A DNA stretch of 64,000 nucleotides, taken from contig NZ_JGYG01000007.1 of assembly GCF_000740795.1 (NCBI RefSeq), forward strand, positions 219,654-283,653, written 5' to 3'. This stretch comes from Haematobacter massiliensis (GTDB lineage: Bacteria > Pseudomonadota > Alphaproteobacteria > Rhodobacterales > Rhodobacteraceae). Made by a program: the position numbers and the translations under genes. Under the pieces are notes generated by a model. It made no database searches. It was not told where the DNA came from and was given only the letters and a program-made list of their open reading frames with translations. Below, in pieces: positions 35,707 through 45,697 of the stretch (positions within the stretch are counted from its first letter, which is position 1; each line of letters starts with the position of its first letter).

Positions 35707-36792
35707 ATGATGTCACCGGCCCGAACCCTCACCGCGATGCTCGCCGCGGCGCTTCTCCTGCTGACCGCCTGCCGGGAGGAAGCGGCAGCGCCGGTGGTCG
35801 AAGGGCCCCGCCCGGTCAAGACGGTGACGGTCGCCTACACGGTGGTGAACAGCCCCGGCTCGCTCGTCGGCGAAGTGGCGCCCCAGATCGAAAGTGACCT
35901 TGGCTTCCGGGTCGGTGGGAAGCTCGCCCAGCGGCTCGTCGATGTCGGCGACGTGGTGACGGCGGGCGAGGTGCTCGCCCGTCTCGACATCGCACAGGCG
36001 CAAAACACCGTCCGGCAGGCGGAAGCCAACCTCGCCGCGGCAACCGCGCAGCGCGAGAACGCCGAGCAGACGGAAAAACGCACCACCGACCTGCTTGCCC
36101 GCGGTTTCGCAACCCAGGCGGCGGCGGATGCCGCCACGGCGCAGGCCAATGTCGCGCGCGCCAACGAACTTGCCGCGCAGGCCAATGTCTCCGATGCGCG
36201 GGATGGGCTGGGATATACCGATCTCGTCGCGCCTGAGGCGGGCGTGGTCATGGCGCGGGGCGCGGAGGTGGGACAAGTCGTCGCCGCGGGTCAGATGATC
36301 GTCGAACTGGCCCGTACCGACCTGAAGGATGCACAGTTTCAGGCCCCCGGCGCGGTTCTGGGCAGCGGCGCGGAGGACGCCCCCGTCACCGTCACCCTGC
36401 TCGATGACCCCAGCATCGTGGCCCGTGGCAGGGTGCGGGAAATCTCCCCCGCGGCGGATCCGGTGACGCGCACCTTCCGCGTCCGCGTAAGGATCGACAA
36501 TGCTCCCGCCGCCTTCCGCTTCGGATCCGCCGTGCGGGGCATGTTGGAACTTCCGGGGCCGAAGGCCGCCGCGCTGCCGCTCTCGGCGCTGTTCAATACC
36601 GCGGACCGCCCGGCGGTCTGGGTCGTGGATGCGCAGGGCGTGGTTGAACTGACCCCCGTGGAGGTGCTGCGCTACGAGGGCGAGCGCATCCTGATCTCCG
36701 GCGGGCTGGAGGAAGGCGCGAAGGTCGTGGCGGCAGGCGTGCAGCGCCTTCGCCCGGGCATGCAGGTGCGGCTCCCCGCCGGTGATGTCTGA
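35707..36792 (+). CDS. RND efflux periplasmic adaptor (lipoprotein)
   Basis: 361-aa membrane-fusion protein. Residues 1-22 are a lipoprotein signal (lipobox LLTAC, Cys22). A biotinyl-lipoyl half-motif FRVGGKLAQRLVDVGDVVTA follows, then an alpha-hairpin coiled coil (AEANLAAATAQRENAEQTEK region), then DLVAPEAGVVMARGAEVGQV and the beta-barrel/MP domains. It links the inner-membrane RND pump encoded next to an outer-membrane channel; no TolC-type gene is adjacent. The stop overlaps the pump start (TGATG). Confidence 0.92.
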   Translation: MMSPARTLTAMLAAALLLLTACREEAAAPVVEGPRPVKTVTVAYTVVNSPGSLVGEVAPQIESDLGFRVGGKLAQRLVDVGDVVTAGEVLARLDIAQAQNTVRQAEANLAAATAQRENAEQTEKRTTDLLARGFATQAAADAATAQANVARANELAAQANVSDARDGLGYTDLVAPEAGVVMARGAEVGQVVAAGQMIVELARTDLKDAQFQAPGAVLGSGAEDAPVTVTLLDDPSIVARGRVREISPAADPVTRTFRVRVRIDNAPAAFRFGSAVRGMLELPGPKAAALPLSALFNTADRPAVWVVDAQGVVELTPVEVLRYEGERILISGGLEEGAKVVAAGVQRLRPGMQVRLPAGDV

Positions 36793-39700
36793 TGGGAGGC
36801 TTCAATCTTTCGTCCTGGGCGCTGGCGCACCGGTCCTTCGTGACGCTGATCCTTGTCCTCGCCGCGCTGGCGGGCGGGCTGTCCTACCTGCGGCTCGGGC
36901 GGAGCGAGGATCCGAGCTTCACCATCAAGACGATGGTGCTTCAGGCGAACTGGCCCGGCGCCACGATGGAGGACACGCTCCATCAGGTGACGGACAGGCT
37001 GGAGCGGAAGCTTCAGGAACTCCCCGACCTCGACAACCTGAAAAGCCTGACGACACCGGGCCAGACCATCATCTACGTGACCCTGAGCGACGAGACCCCG
37101 CCGGAACGGGTGGAGGACAACTGGTATCAGGTGCGCAAGAAGGTGGCCGACATGGGCCGGGAGCTTCCCTCCGGCGTGCTCGGCCCGTTCTTCAACGATG
37201 AATTCGGCGATACCTACGGGATCATCTACGCCTTCACCGCCGATCCCGGCTTCTCGGAGCGGGAGCTTCGGGACGTGGTCGATGCGGCGCGCGACCGGGT
37301 TCTGCGCCTTCCCGGCATCGGCAAGGCCGAACTCATCGGCACGCAGGATGAGAAGATCTGGATCGAATTCTCCACCCGCCGCCTTGCCAGCCTCGGCATC
37401 GACCCGGAAGCGGTCATCGCCCAGATCCAGAACCAGAACGCCGTCGTCCCCGCCGGGGAGATCGTGACCAGCACCGACAGCACCCGGCTGGAGGTGACCG
37501 GCGCCTTCGGCAGCGAGGCGGAGATCGATAACCTCACCATCGCCACCCAGTCCGGGGTGGTGCGGCTTGACGATATCGCCACGGTCCGCCGCGGCCCGGT
37601 CGATCCGGCCCAGCCGATGTTCCGCGACGCGGGCCAGCCCGCCATCGGCCTTGCCATGTCGATGAAGGAGGGCGGCGACGTGCTCGCCCTCGGGCGGCAG
37701 ATCGACACGGTCATCGCCGAGGTGAAATCCGACCTGCCCATCGGGATCGACGTATCGCAGGTCTCCAATCAGACCGCGGTGGTTCAGCACGCCGTCTCCG
37801 GCTTTACCCGCGCCCTGGCGGAGGCGGTGGTGATCGTGCTCGCCGTCTCCTTCGTGGCGCTCGGGTTCCGGGCGGGGCTGGTGGTGTTCGTCTCCATCCC
37901 CCTGTCGCTGATGCTGGTGTTCCTTGCCATGGAACTCTACGGGATCGCGCTGCAGCGGGTCTCGCTCGGGGCGCTCATCATCGCGCTGGGGCTGCTGGTG
38001 GATGATGCGATGATCACAGTGGAGATGATGGTCTCCAAACTGGAAGAGGGCATGGAAAAGGCCAAGGCCGCCGCCTATGCTTGGACTTCCACCGCCTTTC
38101 CGATGCTGACCGGCACGCTGGTGACGGTCGCGGGCTTCGTTCCCGTGGGATTCGCGAAAAGCGCGGCCGGGGAATATGCCAACTCCCTGTTCTGGGTGAT
38201 TGCCTTCGCGCTCATCCTGTCGTGGATCGTGGCGGTGCTGGCCTCGCCCATCGTCGGGGTCTGGGTGCTGCCCGCCCGGATCAAGCACAAGCATGAGGGC
38301 GAGGGCCGTTACATCGCGGCCTTTCGCCGCTTCCTGACGCGGGCGCTGCACTGGCGCTGGCCCATCGTCATCGGCACGCTTTTGCTGTTCGCGCTGTCCA
38401 TTCTGGGCGCGATGCGGCTGCCACAGCAGTTCTTTCCGCCCTCGGACCGGCCGGAACTGCTGCTCGACCTCAACCTGCCGCAATCCGCCTCCATCGAGCG
38501 CACCCGACAGGTCGTGACCGAGGTGGAGAAGATCGTCGCGGCAGAGGCCGAGGTGGAAAGCTTCAGCTTCTACGTGGGCGAAGGCGCGATCCGCTTCTAC
38601 CTGCCGATGGATGTGCTGCCGCCCGCCAGCTACACCGCGCAGGGCGTGCTGGTCACCACCGCCACCGCCGATCGCCCGGCCCTTACGGCACGGATTCAGC
38701 GGGCGTTGGAGGACCGCTTCCCCGATGTCCTCTCCCGCGTGGCGCCGCTGGAGCTTGGCCCGCCGGTGGGCTGGCCCGTGCAGATCCGGGTGAGCGGCGA
38801 GGATTTGGGCGCGGTCCGCGACCTTGCATGGCAGGTGGCCGATGTCATGGGCGCCGCCCCCGGCGCGGTCAATGTCAACCTCGACTGGAACGAGCCCGCC
38901 CGCCTCATCCGCATCCGCGTGGATCAGGACCGCGCGCGGCTCGTCGGCCTGTCCTCCTCCCAGCTAGCGCAGGCGCTGCTGGCCGTCACCAGCGGCGTGA
39001 ACATCACCCAGATCCGCGACGACATCTACCTTGTCGATGTCGTGGGCCGCGGCGCGGAGAACGAGCGGCGCGACGTGGATACCCTCCTCGCCCTTCAGAT
39101 CCCGCTGGGCGGCGGGCGCACCGTGCCGCTGATCTCGGTCGCGAGCTTTGACTACGCCACCAGCCAGCCCGTGGTCTGGCGGCGGGACAGGCTCCCCACG
39201 ATCACTGTGCGCGCCGATGTCGCCAACACTACGGCCGAGGCGATGGCCGCGGGCATCGCCCCCGAGATAGACCGCCTCGCCGCCGCCAACCCGGAGATGC
39301 GTCTGGAAACCGGCGGCGTGGTCGAGGAAAGCGAAAAGGGCCTCGGCTCGGTGGTGGCCGTGTTCCCGCTCATGCTCATCCTCATCCTCGTCATCCTCAT
39401 GGCGCAGTTGCAAAGCGTGCAGCTGCTCGTCCTCGTCCTCTCCGTCGTGCCGCTCGGGCTGATCGGGGTGGTGGCGGCGCTGATGATCACCGGCCTGCCG
39501 GTGGGCTTCATCGCGGTGCTGGGGATCGTCGCGCTGATCGGGATGATCGCGCGCAACTCGGTGATCCTCGTCGAGCAGATCGAGCAGCACCGCGCGGCGG
39601 GGGAAGATGGCTGGTCGGCGCTGATCGACGCGACGGTGAGCCGCGCGCGCCCGATCGTTCTCACCGCCGCCGCCGCGATTCTGGGCATGATCCCCATCGC

Positions 39701-39863
39701 GCGAGAGGTGTTCTGGGCGCCGCTGGCCTTCTCCGTCATAGGGGGGCTGACGGTCGCGACCGTTCTGACGCTGGTGTTCCTGCCTGCCCTCTACGCACTC
39801 TGGTTCCGGCTGGAGCCGCCCCCCGCCGCCTCGCCGTCATCGCCACCCTCCCCGTCGGCCTGA
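36792..39863 (+). CDS. RND family efflux transporter permease
   Basis: 1023-aa inner-membrane pump of the AcrB-like superfamily. Helix 1 is around FVTLILVLAALAGGLSYLRL; the porter domain begins SEDPSFTIKTMVLQANWPGA. In the transmembrane core LIIALGLLVDDAMITVEMMV carries the proton-relay Asp-Asp pair on TM4, and VLGIVALIGMIARNSVILVE is the duplicated TM10 segment. It resembles the shorter-insertion, VexF/MexB-distant group often found with lipoprotein adaptors. Substrate unknown; drugs, bile acids or metals are possible. Confidence 0.93.
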   Translation: MGGFNLSSWALAHRSFVTLILVLAALAGGLSYLRLGRSEDPSFTIKTMVLQANWPGATMEDTLHQVTDRLERKLQELPDLDNLKSLTTPGQTIIYVTLSDETPPERVEDNWYQVRKKVADMGRELPSGVLGPFFNDEFGDTYGIIYAFTADPGFSERELRDVVDAARDRVLRLPGIGKAELIGTQDEKIWIEFSTRRLASLGIDPEAVIAQIQNQNAVVPAGEIVTSTDSTRLEVTGAFGSEAEIDNLTIATQSGVVRLDDIATVRRGPVDPAQPMFRDAGQPAIGLAMSMKEGGDVLALGRQIDTVIAEVKSDLPIGIDVSQVSNQTAVVQHAVSGFTRALAEAVVIVLAVSFVALGFRAGLVVFVSIPLSLMLVFLAMELYGIALQRVSLGALIIALGLLVDDAMITVEMMVSKLEEGMEKAKAAAYAWTSTAFPMLTGTLVTVAGFVPVGFAKSAAGEYANSLFWVIAFALILSWIVAVLASPIVGVWVLPARIKHKHEGEGRYIAAFRRFLTRALHWRWPIVIGTLLLFALSILGAMRLPQQFFPPSDRPELLLDLNLPQSASIERTRQVVTEVEKIVAAEAEVESFSFYVGEGAIRFYLPMDVLPPASYTAQGVLVTTATADRPALTARIQRALEDRFPDVLSRVAPLELGPPVGWPVQIRVSGEDLGAVRDLAWQVADVMGAAPGAVNVNLDWNEPARLIRIRVDQDRARLVGLSSSQLAQALLAVTSGVNITQIRDDIYLVDVVGRGAENERRDVDTLLALQIPLGGGRTVPLISVASFDYATSQPVVWRRDRLPTITVRADVANTTAEAMAAGIAPEIDRLAAANPEMRLETGGVVEESEKGLGSVVAVFPLMLILILVILMAQLQSVQLLVLVLSVVPLGLIGVVAALMITGLPVGFIAVLGIVALIGMIARNSVILVEQIEQHRAAGEDGWSALIDATVSRARPIVLTAAAAILGMIPIAREVFWAPLAFSVIGGLTVATVLTLVFLPALYALWFRLEPPPAASPSSPPSPSA

Positions 39864-40329
39864 CGGCCGCCACCCCATGACAGGCAGAGGGGCAGCCCTG
39901 CAGCGGATGCGCCGCTCTCACGGGCACTCACCCTCGTGGCCGTCCAAGCCGAGGACCGCAGCCCACCCTCCGAAGCACCCGTCCCGCGCCCTCACGCGGC
40001 TCCGGCTCCGCGGGCTTTTTGCGGACGGTCCGGCGGAGGCCGGTTTTGTGGGAAGCCCCCGATCCAACACCCGGCAAGCGGCTGGAAAACCCCGAATATC
40101 ATGTCTGTCCTCGAAAATCGGAAAATCGACCCAGGAAAGCCACGAACATGTAGATCCAGCAGGATTTCGTCAGATTGCGACCGATTTCCGCTCCGACGCA
40201 GACCAAAAACCTTTTTCAGCAGCCTGCCGCCCCCTCGCGCGTGCGCCTGACGGCCCGGTCCGTCGTCTCCGCGCGGCACCGCGAACATTTTCCAAGGCCC
40301 GCCAGATCGGAACCGCAACCTCCTTCGCC

Positions 40330-41250
40330 CCCGCCTGCCCCTACGTTCGCAAGATGCCCAGCCCCCGACAAACACCCCCACACACGGGCGTATGCGCCTG
40401 CATGCGCAAGATGCCCGCGCCATCAATACTCCGCAGGTATTTCGCATCCGGGCCATGTCCTATGCGCGCAAGATGCCTGCTCCGCTACATTCGCCGGAGC
40501 GCTGGCCCTACATGCAAACACCACACACCTCGAGCAGAACGCGGCCTTGGCCCCCGCGCGTCTGCGCAAATTGCCGGTTGGTGGGCGATACGACCTTCAG
40601 CCCAGTCCCATGGCCTTAGCCCTGCAGCCCTTGCGCGCATGCGAACCCCAACATTCGGAGCGCGCTGGAGCAAGGCTTAGCCCCGCGCGCGCTGCAGCAT
40701 CCCGATATCTCCAGGGTGACGGGTCACTTAGTCCCGCGCGCGCGCAGCCACCGCAGCAGATCGGCCGCCGGGCACTTAAGTCGCGCGCGCGGGCGAGTCA
40801 CGACAGGGCCACGGGGCCGGGCTGGCAAGGCCGCATCCACTTAAGTCGCGCGCGCGGGCGAGTCACGACCGACCCCGCCGCGCCGCCGGACACCGCGCCG
40901 GCACTTAGCCCCCCGCGCGCGAGTCACGACAGCCGACACATGGCCATCACACGGCTCACTGTAGCCCCAGCCCGCGCGTGCGAGCTTTTGGCACGGGAAA
41001 AGAACGGAAGAGCCTGTCCTTAGCCCGGCTCGCGCGTGCGCACTTCCCGACGGCGCACTTCCCAAGACAGCACGGAACTGCTCCCCAAGCATCCTCAGCC
41101 CCGCGCATGAGCAATTCCATTCCCGTTGTTTCCGCACCCAGCCCAGACCCTTTACCCGCGCGCATACATGCGAGCACTGCCCATCGCCCGCATAACAGCC
41201 CGGCTCGGCGCCTTCATCCGCGCACCTGCGCGGCGCACCCACAGCCGGAA
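40330..41250. repeat. Degenerate ~60-bp-periodic GC-alternating repeat array (array 2)
   Basis: The 1.4-kb gap between the RND pump and the methyltransferase (39864-41299) has no credible gene. From about 40330, diverged repeats recur at 40349, 40406, 40468, 40566, 40637, then 40793, 40858, 40919, 40980, 41038, 41107 and 41170. Early members share GCAAGATGCC; later ones share CACTTAAGTCGCGCGCGCG then GCGAGTCACGAC. The best-preserved steps are 61-65 bp with non-similar sequence between. It looks like a decayed CRISPR array, without cas genes in the window. Upstream (39864-40330) I see nothing recognisable. Confidence 0.6.
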
Positions 41251-41299
41251 GAGGCGGATCCCCCTCGCACCCGCGGGGGGAAACGTCTATGACGGCGCC

Positions 41300-42436
41300 A
41301 TGACCACGCCCTTCGAGATCTTCCTTGCCGCCCCGCCGGGGCTTGAACCCGTCCTTGCCGAAGAAGCGGCGGAGGCGGGCTTCCCGGCGCCCCGCGTGCT
41401 GGAGGGCGGCGTCGCCTTCGACGGCGGCTGGGAAGAGGTGATGCGTGCTAATCTCGTGCTGCGGGGGGCCACCCGCGTGCTGGCCCGGATCGGGGCGTTC
41501 CGCGCCCTCCACCTCGCCCAGCTCGACAAACGCGCGCGCCGCTTTCCATGGGGAGAGGTACTGCGCACCGACATGCCCGTCCGCGTCGATGTCACCAGCC
41601 GCCGGTCCCGCATCTATCACGCCGGCGCCGCGCGGGAGCGGATCGAAACAGCGCTGCGGGAAAGCGCGGGCATCCCCGTCGCCGCGCCCCGCGACAAGGA
41701 GAGCGAAGACCCGCCCGAAGACGCCATCGCCCTCAAGATCCGCATCGAGGACGATCTCGTCACCATCAGCGTCGATACCTCCGGCCCCTCCCTGCACAAG
41801 CGCGGCCACAAGGAGGCGGTGAACAAGGCGCCGCTACGCGAAACACTCGCCGCGCTGTTCCTGCGTCAATGCGGCTATACCGGGGCAGAACCGGTGGTCG
41901 ACCCGATGTGCGGCTCCGGCACTTTCGTGATCGAGGCGGCAGAGATCGCGGCCGGCCTGCTCCCCGGTCGCAGCCGCCGCTTCGCCTTCGAGGATCTGGC
42001 ATGCTTCGACCCGGTCCGCTGGGCCGCGCTGAAAGAGACCGCGGCTCCCCGCGTGCCCGCTGTCACCTTTCACGGCAGCGATCGCGACGAAGGAGCGATC
42101 CGCATGAGCACCGCCAATGCCGCCCGGGCCGGCGTGACGGACTGGACCCGCTTCACCCGCCTTCCGGTGAGCGAGGCGCGCCCGCCCGAAGGAACTCCCG
42201 GCCTCGTCATGGTGAACCCGCCCTATGGTGCGCGGCTCGGCAATCCCAAGCTGCTGGCCGGACTTTACGGCGCACTCGGGCAGACGCTGAAGCAGCATTT
42301 CACCGGCTGGCGTGTGGGTCTCATCACCTCGGAGGAGCGTCTGGCCCGTACCACCGGCCTCCGTTTCCTGCCCCCCGGCCCGCCCGTGCCGCATGGCAGC
42401 CTGCGCATCCGCCTCTACCGCACCGACCCGCTCTGA
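41300..42436 (+). CDS. THUMP-domain RNA methyltransferase, RlmL/UPF0020-like
   Basis: 378-aa SAM-dependent methyltransferase. Residues 1-150 have the ferredoxin-like/THUMP RNA-binding part (FEIFLAAPPGLEPVLAEEAA, and AIALKIRIEDDLVTISVDTS). HKRGHKEAVNKAPLRETLAA introduces the catalytic domain, with SAM motif VVDPMCGSGTFVIEAAEIAA and the N6/N2-methylating motif IV VMVNPPYG. This matches the N-terminal half of E. coli RlmL (23S rRNA m2G2445). Start is the ATG at 41300; upstream in-frame codons belong to the repeat tract. Confidence 0.92.
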   Translation: MTTPFEIFLAAPPGLEPVLAEEAAEAGFPAPRVLEGGVAFDGGWEEVMRANLVLRGATRVLARIGAFRALHLAQLDKRARRFPWGEVLRTDMPVRVDVTSRRSRIYHAGAARERIETALRESAGIPVAAPRDKESEDPPEDAIALKIRIEDDLVTISVDTSGPSLHKRGHKEAVNKAPLRETLAALFLRQCGYTGAEPVVDPMCGSGTFVIEAAEIAAGLLPGRSRRFAFEDLACFDPVRWAALKETAAPRVPAVTFHGSDRDEGAIRMSTANAARAGVTDWTRFTRLPVSEARPPEGTPGLVMVNPPYGARLGNPKLLAGLYGALGQTLKQHFTGWRVGLITSEERLARTTGLRFLPPGPPVPHGSLRIRLYRTDPL

Positions 42437-42720
42437 CCGCCGGGCGGCGGCCGTTCCTCAGATCACGCACCCCCCGCTCTTTCGCATCCCCCCTGACTGG
42501 CCCACAGGAACTACGCTGGAACGCAGGACCCACACCCCGCGCAGGCCGCAAAGGAGGCGGAGTCTACAGCCCGCCGACAGCACCGCTGCCTCTCGCATCA
42601 TGCCCGCCCGGCAGTACCGCCGCCTGGACCGGGAGAGCCGGCCAGTCCAGACTGGCCGCGCAGGGCTGGTCGACCGGGTCGTTCTCGCCCGGCCCCACGC
42701 GGACGCGAGCTTTCAGGTCA

Positions 42721-43263
42721 TCAATTCGCCGCGCCGAACTTCTCGACCAGCGCATCCAGCCCCATCTGATGCGCGGCCGTCACTGTGGCGATGGCAGCCT
42801 CGTCATTCAGTTCGGGCGGCGGATCGTTGTTTGGAAAGCCGCGATAGAAGGCGCCCGTCCACTGAACCTTCGCCTTTCCGCCCTCGTCCTTCACGGCGAT
42901 GATGCCGGAATAATTGGTCACGGCCAGCGCCTTGATGTTGTCGGTCACGGTCCGGTAGGAATAGGTATGGCGCTCGGGGTTCCACTTGGTCAGCTCCTCG
43001 GTCGTCTGCTCGCCATTGTCCCAGGTGACGGTGCGCTGCTCGTCCTGCTTGACCTCCGCGCCGGATACCGTCTCCACCGACTTCGCCCGCGGATACCACG
43101 ACAGGTCGTCGAACTTGCCGATCACCGCCCAGACCTCATCGGGCGTCGCGTTCAGGGTCACCTCCTGCACCACCTTCTGCCGCGACGGGCCATGCGCTTC
43201 GGCCAGTCCCGCTCCGAACACCAGCGCTGCCCCTGCGGTGAGCACCATCACCAATTTCCGCAT
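42721..43263 (-). CDS. Periplasmic SRPBCC-fold protein (MxaD-like)
   Basis: 180-aa protein with a signal peptide (MRKLVMVLTAGAALVFGAG, cut near AEA-HG). The mature part (HGPSRQKVVQEVTLNATPDE, WAVIGKFDDLSWYPRAKSVE) is an SRPBCC/polyketide-cyclase-like ligand-binding domain. The HGPSRQKV start and domain resemble MxaD-type periplasmic proteins found with methanol dehydrogenases, but no dehydrogenase gene is nearby. I take the second ATG (43263) because it begins the signal peptide. Ligand unknown. Confidence 0.8.
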   Translation of the reverse strand: MRKLVMVLTAGAALVFGAGLAEAHGPSRQKVVQEVTLNATPDEVWAVIGKFDDLSWYPRAKSVETVSGAEVKQDEQRTVTWDNGEQTTEELTKWNPERHTYSYRTVTDNIKALAVTNYSGIIAVKDEGGKAKVQWTGAFYRGFPNNDPPPELNDEAAIATVTAAHQMGLDALVEKFGAAN

Positions 43264-43533
43264 CACGTCCTCCCCCGGCTCCCCCACCGGACCAGTCCGA
43301 CCAGCCTAACCGCAGCCGAGCCGAGAGCAATGCAACGAAAGTCTTACCCGGGCCCCGCTCGATGCCGCAGGCCGGACCGGAGCATCCAGGCCGAACGGAT
43401 GACCCACCACAGGTTTCCTCCCTCCCTCCCGCAACCGGTTCAGGCGGCCTTCCATACCGGTACGATTGCTCGACCTCCTCCTGCGCGCGTTTCAATCCGG
43501 CGCTGGCGCCGATCCACACCCTTCCAAGGCGGG

Positions 43534-44720
43534 CCTCCGCCCGCGCGCATGTCGGTGTGGGTGATCTGACCGCGACCCGCAATGCGCTCAGGTCCCTCCG
43601 CCCGCGCGCATGTCGGTGTGGGGGGCGACTTTCGTTCTTGGCGCGATTCGGACCTCCTCCTTCCGCACGTGGCAGTCCGGCGACCCGAACCGGAACAGAT
43701 TGATCCTCCTCAGCCCGCGCGCGTGGCGGTCGGAGCGTCGGCGGTCGGAATCCCGAATGTCCCGGTCCTCCTCAGCAAGCGCGTGTGGCGGGCAGGCAGA
43801 AACAAGCTCTGTGCTACTAGCTGTCATATTGTCCTCCTCAGCGCGCGCGTGGCGGTCAGGGGTCGGAGCGCACGATTGTCCAGGGCGCGAAGTCTCTGCG
43901 TCCACGCGCGTGGTGGTCGCCTGTCCGTTATCAGGCGGAGGAAGGCTGGGTGGAGCCCTCCGCCCGCGTGCGTGGTGGTCAAGGCGATAGGCGCAGTCGC
44001 GCGCCATCATCTCATGCGCGACCTCCGCGTGACGGCCCCGCTGTTCGAACTGGCTCACGGCATCGCCGTCCCCTTCGAGGCCGAGCCAGGTCAGGCCGCG
44101 AAGGGGATGGGCAGGCCCGCACATTGATCGGCAAGTGCCTCCGCCCTCGCGCATGGTGGTAAAGGGAAATCCCCATCATGTTTCATGGGTGGTCTTCCGC
44201 CTCCGCCCGTGCGCGTGATGGTCAAGGATTGGACATGCAGGCTCGCAAAATTTAACAGTCCGTCGGCCCGCGCACCTGCCAGTCGGCAATGCAGGCAATT
44301 GCGCAGTCTCAGCTGATGCCCCCGCGCGCCTGGCAGTCGCCGTTGGTTATGGGGCCATGGTTTCCGGTAGCGCCCCTGCCCCCGCACGCGCGTGACAGTC
44401 GCCGCCCTCAAGGTACAGGTCCCCACGGATGGGGCCCCCTGCCCCTGCGCGCGTGGCAGTCGCGCATTCCGAGTCCCCTTTCCCGGCACCACGGATTCCC
44501 TGCCCCCCAAGCGCGCGTCGCAGTCGCGACTTTCAGATGCTCCGCCGCCTCCCTCAGCGCCCCCTGCCCCCCGAGCGCGTGGCAGTCGTGATAAATTCGG
44601 CAATTATTCAAGTAAGTGCCCCCTGCCACCGCGCGTGACAGTCGCTTCGTGATAGTAGACATGTCTGGTGTTGAAAGCCCCTGCCACCGCGCGCGTGGCA
44701 CCCGCATGACGTGGACGGGT
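43534..44720. repeat. Degenerate ~61-bp-periodic repeat array (array 1), CRISPR-like
   Basis: Nineteen or more diverged copies of a ~28-bp GC-rich repeat, separated by unique ~30-33-bp stretches. The GTGGC anchor falls at 43549, 43610, 43669, 43723, 43785, 43849, 43910, 43972, 44029, (gap of 124), 44153, 44215, 44276, 44330, 44392, 44453, 44517, 44579, 44635 and 44695. Most steps are 60-64 bp. Upstream copies read CCTCCTCAGCCCGCGCG then GTGGCGGTC; downstream copies read CCCCTGCCCCCGCGCGC then GTGGCAGTCGC. Late copies fold as CTGCCAC...GTGGCAG. Frames across it are not credible genes. Confidence 0.7.
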
Positions 44721-44999
44721 GGCAGGATCAACAACCCCTCCCTTCCCGATCCTCGCCTAACCGAGAGCGACCGGACGACAAGGGGCGACCGCATCCGCGC
44801 GATGCGATCCCCGACGACCGGGCGATCACATGGTCCCCTCCGCGGCTACTCAGCGCTCCCGGATACACCCGGCAGAGAGCCGCAATCGGAGTGTTGGCAC
44901 CGGCAAACGCTCGCGAACCATGTTCTGGGGCATTCTCCCTCGTTGCGCTTGGCCATCGAATTCCGTAACCCGATCTGGCAAACAGGAGAAACACGCCCC

Positions 45000-45692
45000 A
45001 TGCGCATGACCGATACCGTGTTGAAGCCGATGCATCCGGAAGGGTGGCGCTTCGTCGGCATTTTCGCGGTGATCACCGCCCTGCTGTTCTGGCTCTGGGA
45101 GCCTCTGGGCTGGATCGGCGTGGTGCTGACCATCTGGTGCTACTACTTCTTCCGCGATCCCGTGCGGCAGGTGCCGGAGGGTGAAGGGCTGGTCATCAGC
45201 CCGGCGGACGGGATGATCTCGCAGATCGCGACGGTCCTGCCCCCGCCGGAACTCGGCATGGCAGCTGAACCGATGACGCGGATCTCTGTCTTCATGTCCG
45301 TGTTCAACGTCCATGTGAACCGGTCGCCGGTTTCGGGCGTTCTGAAGAAGATGGCCTATACCAAGGGAAAATTCGTCAACGCGTCGCTGGACAAGGCGTC
45401 GGAGCATAACGAGCGCAACGCCCTGCTTATCGCGCTGCCCGATGGCCGTGAGATCGCCTGCGTGCAGATCGCGGGGCTGGTCGCGCGCCGCATCCTGCCC
45501 TTCGTGAAGGAGGGCGATACCCTCTATGCCGGGCGACGGTTCGGCCTGATCCGGTTCGGCTCGCGGGTGGATGTGTATCTGCCGCCGGGCGTGACGCCGC
45601 TGGTGGCGGAAGGCCAGACGATGATCGCGGGCGAAACGGTCATGGCGGACCTCACCGCCAGCCTGCCGCCTCGCCCGGCCCGCGCGGAGTAG
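45000..45692 (+). CDS. psd: Phosphatidylserine decarboxylase
   Basis: 230-aa type II (short) PSD, making phosphatidylethanolamine from phosphatidylserine at the inner membrane. Two hydrophobic helices lie at residues 17-50. The pyruvoyl-forming self-cleavage site is [11 protein letters not shown] with Gly187-Ser188. Other blocks: [56 protein letters not shown] at 45000 (or 45006) follows an AGGAGAA element; upstream frame is repeat-array sequence. pssA starts 5 bp downstream. Confidence 0.95.
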   Translation: MRMTDTVLKPMHPEGWRFVGIFAVITALLFWLWEPLGWIGVVLTIWCYYFFRDPVRQVPEGEGLVISPADGMISQIATVLPPPELGMAAEPMTRISVFMSVFNVHVNRSPVSGVLKKMAYTKGKFVNASLDKASEHNERNALLIALPDGREIACVQIAGLVARRILPFVKEGDTLYAGRRFGLIRFGSRVDVYLPPGVTPLVAEGQTMIAGETVMADLTASLPPRPARAE

Positions 45693-45697
45693 AGCCC

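Noticed and set aside
36672..38483. 603-codon minus-strand frame across the RND genes
   Set aside because: Antisense shadow of the RND adaptor and pump, which are clearly coding on the plus strand.
39877..41023. 267- and 282-codon frames in the RND-methyltransferase gap
   Set aside because: Low-complexity products explained by GC-rich repeats; no ribosome binding site or family resemblance.
43582..44603. Open frames of 100-190 codons within array 1
   Set aside because: Frames change every repeat unit, products are Arg/Pro-rich without domains, and the 61-bp period is not a multiple of three.
43534..44720. Calling array 1 a functional CRISPR array
   Set aside because: Repeats are too diverged, spacing varies by indels, and no cas gene is visible in 64 kb; described as CRISPR-like only.
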